NCBI GenBank assembly: GCA_963795555.1
Contig: CAWCHZ010000002.1
Coordinates: 124,001-188,000, forward strand
Direction of reading: 5' to 3'
Length of the DNA: 64,000 nt
Source of the DNA: CAWCHZ01 sp963795555
Lineage (GTDB): Bacteria > Actinomycetota > Thermoleophilia > Solirubrobacterales > Solirubrobacteraceae
Shown: positions 50,885-58,805 of the stretch, in pieces
How the letters are laid out: each line of letters starts with the position of its first letter
Position numbering within the stretch: the stretch's first letter is position 1
Program-made: the position numbers and the translations under genes
The notes under the pieces: model-generated
Told to the model about the DNA's origin: nothing
The model's database searches: none
Seen by the model: the letters and a program-made list of their open reading frames with translations, nothing else

Positions 50885-52419
50885 GCCACGCCGGCGATTC
50901 GCGCCAGGCCGGCGATTCGCGCCAGGCCGGCGATTCGCGCCAGGCCGAGCCGGTCGTGACGATCTTCGAGCGCGGGGCGCCCGGCCGCCGCGCGTTCTCC
51001 TGCCCGCCGCTCGACGTCCCGCGGGTCGATGGCCTGCTGCCCGAGCATCTGCGCCGCAAGCGCCCAGCACGGCTGCCGGAGGTCTCCGAGCCAGAGCTCA
51101 TGCGTCACTACGTGCGGCTGTCGCGACGCAACTTCGACCTGGACTCCGGCTTCTACCCGCTCGGGTCGTGCACGATGAAGCACAACCCGCGCCTGCACGA
51201 GCGGGTCGTCGCGCTGCCCGGCCACGCGCGGCTTCACCCGCTGCAGGATCCACCGCGCGCGCAGGGGGCGCTCGAGCTGATGTGGCGCCTGCAGGCGGCG
51301 CTGAGCGAGATCGCCGGGCTGCCGCATGTCTCGCTGCAGCCCAGCGCCGGCTCGCAGGGCGAGCTCGCCGGCGTGCTCGTCACGCGGGCCTACCTCGAGC
51401 ATCGCGGCGAGCGCCGCCACAAGGTGCTCACGCCCGATACGGCGCACGGCACCAACCCGGCCACGGTCACGATGGCGGGCCTGGAGGTGGTCAAGGTTGC
51501 CACCAGTGAGCGCGGCGGCGTCGACCTCGACGACCTGCGCGCCAAGGCCGACCGCGACGTCGCCTGCCTGATGCTGACCAACCCGAACACGCTCGGGCTG
51601 TTTGATGAGAACATCGAGCAGATCGCGCGGATCGTGCACGAGTGCGGCGCCACGCTCTACTACGACGGCGCGAACATCAACGCGATCATGGGGGTCTGCC
51701 GGCCCGGCGACATGGGCTTCGACATCGTGCACTTCAATCTGCACAAATCCTTCACCCAGCCCCATGGCGGCGGTGGTCCCGGGGCCGGTCCGATCGCCGT
51801 CAGCGAGCGCCTCGAGCCCTTTCTGCCCTGCCCGCAGGTCGTGCGCCGCCAGGGCGATGACGGTGAGCTCTTCGACCTCGATGAGGATCGCCCGCTCTCG
51901 ATCGGCCGTCTGCGCGGCTTCCAGGGCAACTACGGCTGCTTCGTGCGGGCCTATGCCTACATCTGCTCGCTCGGCGCCGCGGGGCTGCGCGATGTCAGCG
52001 AGACCGCGGTGCTCAACGCCAACTACCTGCTCGCCAGGCTGCGCGGCGCCGGGGTGACCGAGGCGCTCGCGCTCGCCTACGACCGGCTCTGCATGCACGA
52101 GTTCGTCCTCTCGGGGGCCTCGGCCAAGCGCGAGCTCGGCGTGCGCACGCTCGACATCGCCAAGCGCCTGCTCGACCACGGCGTGCACCCCCCGACCGTC
52201 TATTTCCCCCTGCTGATCGACGAGGCGCTGCTGATCGAGCCCACCGAGACCGAGACCAAGGAGACGCTCGATGCGTTTGCCGACTCGCTCGTCGAGATCC
52301 TCCGCGAAGCCGAGCAGGATCCGGAGATCGCGCGCCACGCCCCCTACACGACGCCCGTACGGCGTCTCGACGAGGTCAGCGCCGCCAAGCGGCCGGTGAT
52401 CCGCCAGCCGCTGCCATGA
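50881..52419 (+). CDS. gcvPB: Glycine dehydrogenase (decarboxylating) subunit 2
   Basis: A 512-residue C-terminal half of the P protein, carrying the PLP-binding Lys in 'FNLHKSFTQPHGGGGPG'. 'FYPLGSCTMKHNPR', 'QPSAGSQGELAG' and 'HGTNPATVTMAGLEVV' are conserved. With GcvPA it decarboxylates glycine. Residues 4-21 are three copies of AGDSRQ, from an exact 18-nt triplication. Overlaps gcvPA (ATGA) and trpS (ATGA). Confidence 0.95.
   Translation: MSHAGDSRQAGDSRQAGDSRQAEPVVTIFERGAPGRRAFSCPPLDVPRVDGLLPEHLRRKRPARLPEVSEPELMRHYVRLSRRNFDLDSGFYPLGSCTMKHNPRLHERVVALPGHARLHPLQDPPRAQGALELMWRLQAALSEIAGLPHVSLQPSAGSQGELAGVLVTRAYLEHRGERRHKVLTPDTAHGTNPATVTMAGLEVVKVATSERGGVDLDDLRAKADRDVACLMLTNPNTLGLFDENIEQIARIVHECGATLYYDGANINAIMGVCRPGDMGFDIVHFNLHKSFTQPHGGGGPGAGPIAVSERLEPFLPCPQVVRRQGDDGELFDLDEDRPLSIGRLRGFQGNYGCFVRAYAYICSLGAAGLRDVSETAVLNANYLLARLRGAGVTEALALAYDRLCMHEFVLSGASAKRELGVRTLDIAKRLLDHGVHPPTVYFPLLIDEALLIEPTETETKETLDAFADSLVEILREAEQDPEIARHAPYTTPVRRLDEVSAAKRPVIRQPLP
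50890..50943 (+). repeat. Three exact 18-nt copies in the gcvPB N-terminus
   Basis: GCCGGCGATTCGCGCCAG occurs at 50890, 50908 and 50926 with no differences, adding three AGDSRQ units right after the start codon. Identity of the copies implies recent expansion. Confidence 0.95.
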
Positions 52420-53453
52420 CGATCGCCAAGGGTGATTCCACCAGCGTCTCCGCAGGGGCGACCCGGACACGGATCTTCTCCGGCATCCAGCCCACGGGCA
52501 CCAAGCACCTCGGCAACTACGTCGGCGCGATCACGCAGTACGTCTCCGGCCAGAGCCGCGGCGAGGCGATCTACTGCGTTGTCGACCTGCACGCGATCAC
52601 CGTGCCCTACGACCCGGCCGAGCTGCGCACGAGCGTCTACGACCTGATGGCGATCCTGCTCGCCGCTGGCCTGGAGCCCGAGCGCTGCATCCTCTTCCGC
52701 CAGGCCGACGTCACCGAGCACAGCGAGCTGACCTGGCTGCTGTCGAGCGTGACCGCCTACGGCGACCTGACACGCATGCACCAGTTCAAGGAGAAGGCGG
52801 CGGGACAGCGCGAGCTCGTCTCGGTCGGGCTGTTTGCCTACCCCCTGCTGCAGGCCGCCGACGTGCTCGCCTATCGCGCCCACGAGGTGCCGGTCGGCGA
52901 GGACCAGCGCCAGCACATCGAGCTGATGCGCGACATCGCCGAGCGCTTCAACGCGCGCTTCGGAGAGGTGCTGGTCGTGCCCGAGATCCGCGTGCCGGAG
53001 GTCGGCGCGCGCGTGATGGACCTGCAGGCTCCCGCGCGCAAGATGTCGACCACGGGCGGCAGCACGCAGGGGACGATCTACGTGCTCGACGAGCCCAGCG
53101 CCATCGTCAAGAAGGTCAGGTCGGCGGTGACCGACTCCGGCAGCGAGGTCCTGCGAGCCGCCGACAAGCCCGGCATCTCGAACCTGATCGAGATCATGGC
53201 GGCGACGCAGGGAGTCACCGCGGAGGAGGTCGAGCGGCGCTTCGCCGGCACGCGCTACGGCGATTTCAAGCAGGCGGTTGCCGATGCGGTCGTCGCCTAT
53301 CTGACGCCGACGCGTGAGCGCTACGCGGAGCTGCGCGCCGATGAGCGTGCGCTGGAGGCGGTGCTGGCGGCCGGTGCGGAGAAGGCCCGCGCGATCGCGC
53401 GCGACACGCTCAACGACGTGCGCGAGCTGATGGGCGTCGGCCCGTCGCGCTAG
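52416..53453 (+). CDS. trpS: Tryptophanyl-tRNA synthetase
   Basis: A 345-residue class I synthetase charging tRNA-Trp. The HIGH-like motif is 'PTGTKHLGNYVGAI' and the KMSKS-like motif 'ARKMSTTGGS'. 'QADVTEHSELTWLL' and 'VGEDQRQHIELMRDIAERFN' are typical of bacterial TrpS. It overlaps gcvPB by 4 nt, an uncommon neighbour, and is followed after 12 nt by scpA. Confidence 0.96.
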   Translation: MTIAKGDSTSVSAGATRTRIFSGIQPTGTKHLGNYVGAITQYVSGQSRGEAIYCVVDLHAITVPYDPAELRTSVYDLMAILLAAGLEPERCILFRQADVTEHSELTWLLSSVTAYGDLTRMHQFKEKAAGQRELVSVGLFAYPLLQAADVLAYRAHEVPVGEDQRQHIELMRDIAERFNARFGEVLVVPEIRVPEVGARVMDLQAPARKMSTTGGSTQGTIYVLDEPSAIVKKVRSAVTDSGSEVLRAADKPGISNLIEIMAATQGVTAEEVERRFAGTRYGDFKQAVADAVVAYLTPTRERYAELRADERALEAVLAAGAEKARAIARDTLNDVRELMGVGPSR

Positions 53454-53465
53454 CGTTCGAGATCC

Positions 53466-54221
53466 GTGGCGCTGCCCCAACTCGAGCTCGACCTCGACGT
53501 CTTTGCTGGCCCGTTCGACCTCCTGCTCGCGCTGATCCTGCGCGAGGAGATCGACCTGCTCGAGGTCGATCTCGCCGATGTCGTGGTGGCCTACCTCGAC
53601 CATCTCGAGCGCCGCGGCGAGCTCGATCTCGAGGTGGCCACCGAGTTCCTGGTGCTGATCGCGGCACTGCTGGAGCTCAAGTCGCGGCTGATGCTGCCGC
53701 GCGAGGAGGAGGACCTGCTCGCTGACCTCGAGCCGGCCGAGGCGGCTGACGAGCTGCTTGCGCGGATGCTCGAGGCGCGCCGCTACCGTGGGGCGGCGGC
53801 GGAGCTCGTGCGCCGACTCGTGGCCGAGCAGGGCCATCGCTACCGCAGCGCGCCGCTGCCCGCCGAGCTGGGGCGCGTCGCCGAGTGCCAGGCGACGGCG
53901 ATCTACGACCCCACCCGGCTCGGGCGCGCGCTCGGGACCCTGCTGCGAACTCCGCCGGAGGTCTCGCTGCGGCACCTCGTGACCTCGCGGGTGTCGGTTG
54001 CCGAGCGCGTCGCGCATCTGCGTGCGCTGCTGCGTCGCGGCAGCTGCTCGTTCGACGACGCGGTGCGCGGCGCCGACCGCGTTACGGTCGCCGTCACGCT
54101 GTTCGCGCTGCTCGAGCTCTACAAGAGCGGCGAGGTGCGCTGGCATCAGCCCGAGCCGTTCGGCGAGATCACGATCGAGGTGCGCAACGGCGCGCGCGCC
54201 GTGGCGGGGGTCGGCGCGTGA
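53466..54221 (+). CDS. scpA: Segregation and condensation protein A
   Basis: A 251-residue kleisin that bridges the SMC dimer. 'FAGPFDLLLALILREEIDLLEVDLADV'-like N-terminal region, 'TEFLVLIAALLELKSRLMLP' and a C-terminal winged helix ('FALLELYKSGEVRWHQPEPFGEI') are present. GTG start; a GTGA overlap couples it to scpB. Confidence 0.93.
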   Translation: MALPQLELDLDVFAGPFDLLLALILREEIDLLEVDLADVVVAYLDHLERRGELDLEVATEFLVLIAALLELKSRLMLPREEEDLLADLEPAEAADELLARMLEARRYRGAAAELVRRLVAEQGHRYRSAPLPAELGRVAECQATAIYDPTRLGRALGTLLRTPPEVSLRHLVTSRVSVAERVAHLRALLRRGSCSFDDAVRGADRVTVAVTLFALLELYKSGEVRWHQPEPFGEITIEVRNGARAVAGVGA

Positions 54222-54895
54222 GCGAGCCCGAGCGGGATGCCGAGCGTATGAGCGAGTCCCAGCAGGATGCCGAGCCGATCAGCGAGCCCCACCACGAGGC
54301 CGAAGGCAGCCATGAGCAGGGCGAGCTCGAGCGGACGATCGAGGCACTGCTGTTCCTCTCACCCGAGCCGGTCACGCTGCGCGAGCTGGCCGAGGCGATC
54401 GACGTCTGGGAGGACGAGGTCCAGCAGGCGCTCGAGCGGATGCGGTCCTGGTATGAGGGCCGCGGCCTGCTGCTGCGCGAGATCGCCGGTGGCTGGACGC
54501 TGTGCAGCCATCCGCTCGCCGAGCCGGCCGCGCGCCGCCTGCTCGCGCGCCCGCGCACGCCCCCGCTGAGCGCCGCGCAGGCCGAGACGCTGGCGATCGT
54601 CGCCTACCTCCAGCCCGTCTCGCGGCCGGAGATCGCGCGCATCCGTGGCGTCAGCGCCGAATCGGCGACGCAGACGCTCGTCGAGCGCGGGCTGATCGAG
54701 GAGTCGGGCCGCTCGCAGTTCGGCGCGGTGCAGTACCGGACCAGCTCGCTCTTCCTCAAGCTCTTCGGCCTGGCCTCGCTCGGCGACCTGCCCGACCCCG
54801 CGCAGTGGGACCCAACGCCGGGCGAGCAGGCTGAGCTGCGCGAACGGCTGCTGCGCGCCGGCCAGGCGCGCGTCGGCGCCGCCGGTCAGGGGTAG
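54218..54895 (+). CDS. scpB: Segregation and condensation protein B
   Basis: A 225-residue double winged-helix protein that binds ScpA in the condensin complex. 'IEALLFLSPEPVTLRELAEA' and 'LSAAQAETLAIVAYLQPVSR' mark the two domains. GTG start at 54218. Residues 1-30 are three imperfect 10-residue units (MSEPERDAER, MSESQQDAEP, ISEPHHEAEG) from a 30-nt repeat; the ATG at 54248 in the second copy is a second possible start. Overlaps the convergent flavoreductase gene by 10 nt. Confidence 0.92.
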   Translation: MSEPERDAERMSESQQDAEPISEPHHEAEGSHEQGELERTIEALLFLSPEPVTLRELAEAIDVWEDEVQQALERMRSWYEGRGLLLREIAGGWTLCSHPLAEPAARRLLARPRTPPLSAAQAETLAIVAYLQPVSRPEIARIRGVSAESATQTLVERGLIEESGRSQFGAVQYRTSSLFLKLFGLASLGDLPDPAQWDPTPGEQAELRERLLRAGQARVGAAGQG

Positions 54896-55530
54896 ACCGC
54901 GACGCGCTCGCGCGTCTGGGCCACGCGCTCGCCCACCTGGGCGACGAGCTCGTCCAGCAGCTCGGCGAGCTGAGCGCGCAGCTCGCCGTCGCTCAGATCG
55001 CCGGCCGCGTCGAAGGCCTCGGCCGCGCCGGCGACTGGCAGCTGGCGGTCGATCACGCGCGCGCCGGCCGCGGCGAGCACCTTGCGCAGCTCGGCCTGCG
55101 CCCAGACCGCACCGAACATCGACGTGCTCGCTCCGATCACCGCGACCGGCTTGTTGCGCAGGACCGATGTCGCAAACGGCCGCGCCGCCCAGTCGAGCGC
55201 GTTCTTGAGCTGACCGGGCAGCGAGGAGCTGTACTCCGGCGTCGCGAACAGCAGCGCGTCGGCCGCGGCGATCGCGGTGCGCCAGGCGCGCACGCCATCG
55301 CCTGGCGTGTCCTCGTCGTCCTCGTCGAACGGCTCGACCGCCTTGAGGCCATCGAAGATGACGAGCTCGACGGGCTCTTCCAGCCGCCGGCCTTCGACGG
55401 GGTCCTTCAGCAGTCGTCCTCCGCCGGGCTCCTCCGGTAGCCGCTCCTCGAGCAGCCGTCCGGAGGCTTGGAGCAGGCGGCGGTTGTGAGAGCCTTGCCG
55501 CAGCGAGCCGGGAATGCCCAGGATGCGCAT
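54886..55530 (-). CDS. NADPH-dependent FMN reductase family protein
   Basis: A 214-residue flavodoxin-fold protein. 'LGIPGSLRQGSHNRRLL' binds the FMN phosphate and 'FATPEYSSSLPGQLKNALDWAAR' the flavin ring, as in NAD(P)H-dependent FMN reductase/quinone reductases. Residues about 28-55 are an insertion with repeated Leu-Glu-Glu-Pro units, another low-complexity duplication. It follows the YceI gene after 2 nt, so the two form an operon, perhaps for redox or quinone protection. Confidence 0.85.
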   Translation of the reverse strand: MRILGIPGSLRQGSHNRRLLQASGRLLEERLPEEPGGGRLLKDPVEGRRLEEPVELVIFDGLKAVEPFDEDDEDTPGDGVRAWRTAIAAADALLFATPEYSSSLPGQLKNALDWAARPFATSVLRNKPVAVIGASTSMFGAVWAQAELRKVLAAAGARVIDRQLPVAGAAEAFDAAGDLSDGELRAQLAELLDELVAQVGERVAQTRERVAVYP

Positions 55531-55532
55531 CG

Positions 55533-56120
55533 CTACTCCTTCGCTAGCTCGAGCTCGATGACGAGCGTCACCTCGTTGGCGACCGCCACGCCGCCCTGAG
55601 GCAGCGGTGCGTTCCAGTCGAGGCCGAACTCCGTGCGGTCGATCACGGTCTCCAGCGAGAGGCCCAGCTTCGTCACGTCGCCGAGCGTCTGCGCGGGGCC
55701 CGCGACCGTGCCGCGTGCCTGGACCGGATGCGTGCGGTCCTTGATCGTCAGCTCGCCGTCGACGACGATCTCCTCGCCGTCGCGCTGGATCGACGTCGAG
55801 CGGAAATCGATCTTCGGATAGCGCTCGAGGTCGAAGAACTCCGGCGAGCGCAGATGCCCGGCGAGATTCTCGTCCTTGACGACGAGCGAATCGGCGTCGG
55901 CGGCGCCCTCGAGCTGCGCGTTGCCCTCAGCGTCGACCGTCAGCGTGCCCAGGAAGCGATCGAAGCGGCCGCGAAAGGTCGCGACGACCATGTGCTTGAC
56001 GGCGAAGCCGACCGAGGAATGCGTGGGGTCCACGCGCCAGATCCCCTGGGGCAGGCCGCTCGCCGCGGGGAGGCTGTCTGCGGCGGTGTTCGTTGCGGTG
56101 GTGACGGCTGACTTGCTCAT
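55533..56120 (-). CDS. YceI family protein
   Basis: A 195-residue lipocalin-like YceI protein, which in other bacteria binds polyisoprenoid quinones. 'WRVDPTHSSVGFAVKHMVVATFRGRFDRF' is the family start (residues 28-56), followed by 'LRSPEFFDLERYPKIDF' and 'TEFGLDWNAPLPQGG'. It has no signal peptide, so it is predicted cytoplasmic. AAGGAGG lies 9 nt before the ATG at 56120. Divergent from a TetR gene that may control it. Confidence 0.9.
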   Translation of the reverse strand: MSKSAVTTATNTAADSLPAASGLPQGIWRVDPTHSSVGFAVKHMVVATFRGRFDRFLGTLTVDAEGNAQLEGAADADSLVVKDENLAGHLRSPEFFDLERYPKIDFRSTSIQRDGEEIVVDGELTIKDRTHPVQARGTVAGPAQTLGDVTKLGLSLETVIDRTEFGLDWNAPLPQGGVAVANEVTLVIELELAKE

Positions 56121-56185
56121 GATGGTTCCTCCTTGACCGGGGCTTGCGCTGAGGTCGAAATGGGTAGGACGGTGATTGGGACGTA

Positions 56186-56239
56186 GGACCGTGGTCCGCT
56201 TGTTTCCAGCTATGATAGCAGCAAACGGACCCGAGTCCG
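56186..56239. promoter_or_regulatory. Paired palindromes in the yceI-tetR divergent promoter
   Basis: Two perfect inverted repeats, GGACC-GT-GGTCC (56186-56197) and CGGAC-CCGA-GTCCG (56226-56239), flank TATGATA (56211-56217), which offers a -10 hexamer on each strand (TATGAT forward, TATCAT reverse). Each palindrome falls near the -35 position of one promoter. They are good candidate operators for the TetR protein. Confidence 0.6.
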
Positions 56240-56254
56240 ATAATCACAATTCGC

Positions 56255-56992
56255 ATGTTGCCGACGTCACCACCATCTGGACCGATCGCCGAGCGCCCAG
56301 CCCAATCGGAAGGACCTGGACCGATCACCGAGCGACCACCCGGTGCGCCGGGCATCACGACCGAGGCCCTGCCGGAGGCCATCGAGACGAACTGCCTGCC
56401 GCTCGCCGACGCGGCCGCGGTCGAGCGCGCTGACGCGGCGCGCAACCGGCGCCGGATCCTGGCGGCCGTCGACAGGCTGCTCGCCGAGCGCAGCGTCGAC
56501 TGCATCTCGATGGACGCGGTCTGCGAGGCGGCGCAGGTCGGCAAGGGGACGCTGTTCCGACGCTTCGGCGATCGCTCGAGCCTGTTTCGATCAGTGCTCG
56601 AGGAGCGCGAGCGAGCCTTCCAGGAGGCCTTCATCCGCGGTGCGCCGCCGCTCGGGCCCGGCGCGCCGGCGCCCGAACGGCTGGTCGCGTTCGGCCATGC
56701 CTACCTCGAGCGCTTCGAGCTGATCGGCGAGCTGCTGCGGGCAGCCGAGACCGGGGCGTTCGCCGCGCGCCTGCGGGCGGGCGTCTACTCCGCCTACCAC
56801 GCGCACGTGCGCACGCTCGTCGCCACGATCCTGCCCGACGTCGATGCCGACTATGTCGCCGATGCGCTGCTGAGCGCGCTGGCAGCCGAGCTGGTGATGC
56901 ACCAGCGCCGCACGCTTGGCATGTCGCTCGAGCGCCTCCAGCAAGGTTGGTGCCAGTTGATCGAGGCGCTGGGCCCGACAGCCAGCGCCTGA
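56255..56992 (+). CDS. TetR-family transcriptional regulator
   Basis: A 245-residue regulator: helix-turn-helix at about residues 68-110 ('RILAAVDRLLAERSVDCISM', 'VCEAAQVGKGTLFRRFGDR') and a helical ligand domain. The first 55 residues are a Pro-rich extension with a 13-residue-period repeat (GPIAERP, GPITERP) from a 39-nt duplication at 56278 and 56317; an internal start may be used. Divergent from the YceI/flavoreductase operon, its likely target. Confidence 0.85.
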   Translation: MLPTSPPSGPIAERPAQSEGPGPITERPPGAPGITTEALPEAIETNCLPLADAAAVERADAARNRRRILAAVDRLLAERSVDCISMDAVCEAAQVGKGTLFRRFGDRSSLFRSVLEERERAFQEAFIRGAPPLGPGAPAPERLVAFGHAYLERFELIGELLRAAETGAFAARLRAGVYSAYHAHVRTLVATILPDVDADYVADALLSALAAELVMHQRRTLGMSLERLQQGWCQLIEALGPTASA

Positions 56993-56997
56993 ACGGC

Positions 56998-57987
56998 TCA
57001 GGCCGTCGGCGCTCGCGCGGCCAGCTGGCCGCATGCCGCGGCGATGTCGCGACCGCGCGTGACACGCACCGTGACGGTCAGCCCGGCGCCTTCGAGCACG
57101 GCTGCGAAGGCCGCGATCGCCGTCCTGCCCGAGCCGCGATAGCGCGCGCCGGTCGGGTTGAAGGGGATCAGGTTGACCTTGAAGATGTGCCGATCGAGCA
57201 GGCGCGCGAGCGCCAGCGCCTGCTCGTAGCGATCGTTGACGCCGTCGAGCATCACGTATTCGACGAACACCCGCCGCCGCGTGCGCGCGTGGTAGTCCCG
57301 ACAGGCGCCAAGCACCTCCGCGAGCGGATAGCGCTCGTTGATCGGCATCAGCTCGCTGCGCAGCGCGTCCTCCGGCGCATGCAGCGACAGCGCCAGGCGC
57401 AGCGGCATCGAGCTCTCGGCGAGCCGTGCGATGCCGGGTATCCAGCCGACCGTCGAGATGCCGATACGGCGCTGGGAGATGCCGACGTCGGGCAGCCGCT
57501 CGCAGGCCGCCAGCACGGCGTCGAGGTTCAGCAGCGGCTCGCCCATGCCCATGAACACGCAGTGGTCGACGGGCTCGCGACGACGGAAGTGCAGTGCCTG
57601 GTCGAGGATCTCGCCGGTCGTGAGGTTGCGTCCGAAGCGCATCGAGCCGGTTGCGCAGAACGTGCAGGTCAGCGGGCAGCCCGACTGCGACGACAGGCAC
57701 AGCGAGCGCCGTCCGTCGCGGTAGCGCATCAGTACGGCCTCGACGGGCCGGCCGTCGTGCGTACGAAACAGCGCCTTGACGGTGCCGTCGCGCGCGTGGG
57801 CCTCGCGCTCGACGGCGAGCGTCGAGAACGGCACGTGCTCGGCGAGGCGGCTGCGCAGGTCGCGCGCGACATCGGTCATCGCCTCGTAGCCGGAGGTTCC
57901 GCGTGCAGCCCAGCGCCACACCTGGCGGGCGCGGTAGCGGGGCTGGCCCCAGGACGCGAGCGTCTCGTCGAGCAATGCGAGATCCAT
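56998..57987 (-). CDS. rlmN: 23S rRNA/tRNA adenine C2-methyltransferase
   Basis: A 329-residue radical SAM enzyme methylating A2503 of 23S rRNA and A37 of some tRNAs. The iron-sulfur motif C-x3-C-x2-C is 'CPLTCTFC', and 'MGMGEPLLNLDAVL', 'ISTVGWIPGI', 'LALSLHAPEDALR', 'FVEYVMLDGVND' and 'IPFNPTGARYRG' are conserved. ATG at 57987; a longer frame is open but would overlap rluB. It converges with the tetR gene, 5 nt apart. Confidence 0.93.
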   Translation of the reverse strand: MDLALLDETLASWGQPRYRARQVWRWAARGTSGYEAMTDVARDLRSRLAEHVPFSTLAVEREAHARDGTVKALFRTHDGRPVEAVLMRYRDGRRSLCLSSQSGCPLTCTFCATGSMRFGRNLTTGEILDQALHFRRREPVDHCVFMGMGEPLLNLDAVLAACERLPDVGISQRRIGISTVGWIPGIARLAESSMPLRLALSLHAPEDALRSELMPINERYPLAEVLGACRDYHARTRRRVFVEYVMLDGVNDRYEQALALARLLDRHIFKVNLIPFNPTGARYRGSGRTAIAAFAAVLEGAGLTVTVRVTRGRDIAAACGQLAARAPTA

Positions 57988-58012
57988 GGCCGTCAGCCTA
58001 TGGTTGCAGCAG

Positions 58013-58801
58013 ATGCGCCTGGCCAAGTACCTCGCCCATGCCGGCGTCGCGTCACGACGGTCCGCCGAGCAGATCATCGCGGGCGGTCGCGTGACGGTGG
58101 ACGGCATCGTGGTAAGCGACCCCGCTCACGACGTCGACGAGCGCGATGCCGTCGCGGTCGACGGCCGGCTGCTGGCGGGCGCCGAGCGGCGCGTCGCCTA
58201 TGCGCTGCACAAGCCGGTCGGTGTCGTCTCGACCGCCCGCGACCCGGGCGGGCATCCGACGGTCGTTGATCTGCTCGCCGACTGCCCCGGGCGGCTGTAT
58301 CCAGTCGGTCGGCTGGACGCCGACGCCAGCGGCCTGATCCTGCTCACCAATGATGGCGAGCTCGCCAACCTGCTGACCCATCCCCGCTACGAGGTCCCGC
58401 GCATCTATCGCGTCACGGTGGCGCGCGCGCCCGTGCGCGACGCCGCGCTGCGTGCGCTGCGCGCGGGGGTCGAGCTCGACGACGGCCGCACCGGCCCCGC
58501 GCGCGTGCGCCGCCTGGCGCCCGATGCGATCGAGCTGACGATCCACGAGGGTCGCAACCATCAGGTCAAGCGGATGTGCGCGGCCGTCGGTCACCCCGTT
58601 CGCACGCTGACGCGGGTCGGGTTCGGGCCGCTGCGGCTGGGGCGGCTGGCGCCCGGCGCTCATCGCCGGCTCAGCGAGCAGGAGCTGGCGCAGCTGCGCG
58701 CGGCCGCTGGCGCGGGGGCTGCCGGGGCGGGCGCGCGTGAGCAGGCCGCCCACCTTCCCGGACCTCGGCGCCGCGCTCGCCCTGCAAATCGAGCACAATA
58801 G
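58013..58801 (+). CDS. rluB: rRNA pseudouridine synthase (RluB/RsuA family)
   Basis: A 262-residue enzyme with an N-terminal S4 RNA-binding domain ('RLAKYLAHAGVASRRSAEQI') and a RsuA-type catalytic domain. The catalytic Asp is in 'VGRLDADASGLILLTNDG'; 'LHKPVGVVSTARD' and 'IHEGRNHQVKRMCAAVGHPV' are typical. ATG 58013 matches the family start. In many actinobacteria this gene sits right after scpB; here four genes intervene. Confidence 0.9.
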   Translation: MRLAKYLAHAGVASRRSAEQIIAGGRVTVDGIVVSDPAHDVDERDAVAVDGRLLAGAERRVAYALHKPVGVVSTARDPGGHPTVVDLLADCPGRLYPVGRLDADASGLILLTNDGELANLLTHPRYEVPRIYRVTVARAPVRDAALRALRAGVELDDGRTGPARVRRLAPDAIELTIHEGRNHQVKRMCAAVGHPVRTLTRVGFGPLRLGRLAPGAHRRLSEQELAQLRAAAGAGAAGAGAREQAAHLPGPRRRARPANRAQ

Positions 58802-58805
58802 GCCC

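Noticed and set aside
52344..54146. A 600-residue open frame on the minus strand
   Set aside because: Antisense to trpS and scpA with no recognisable motif.
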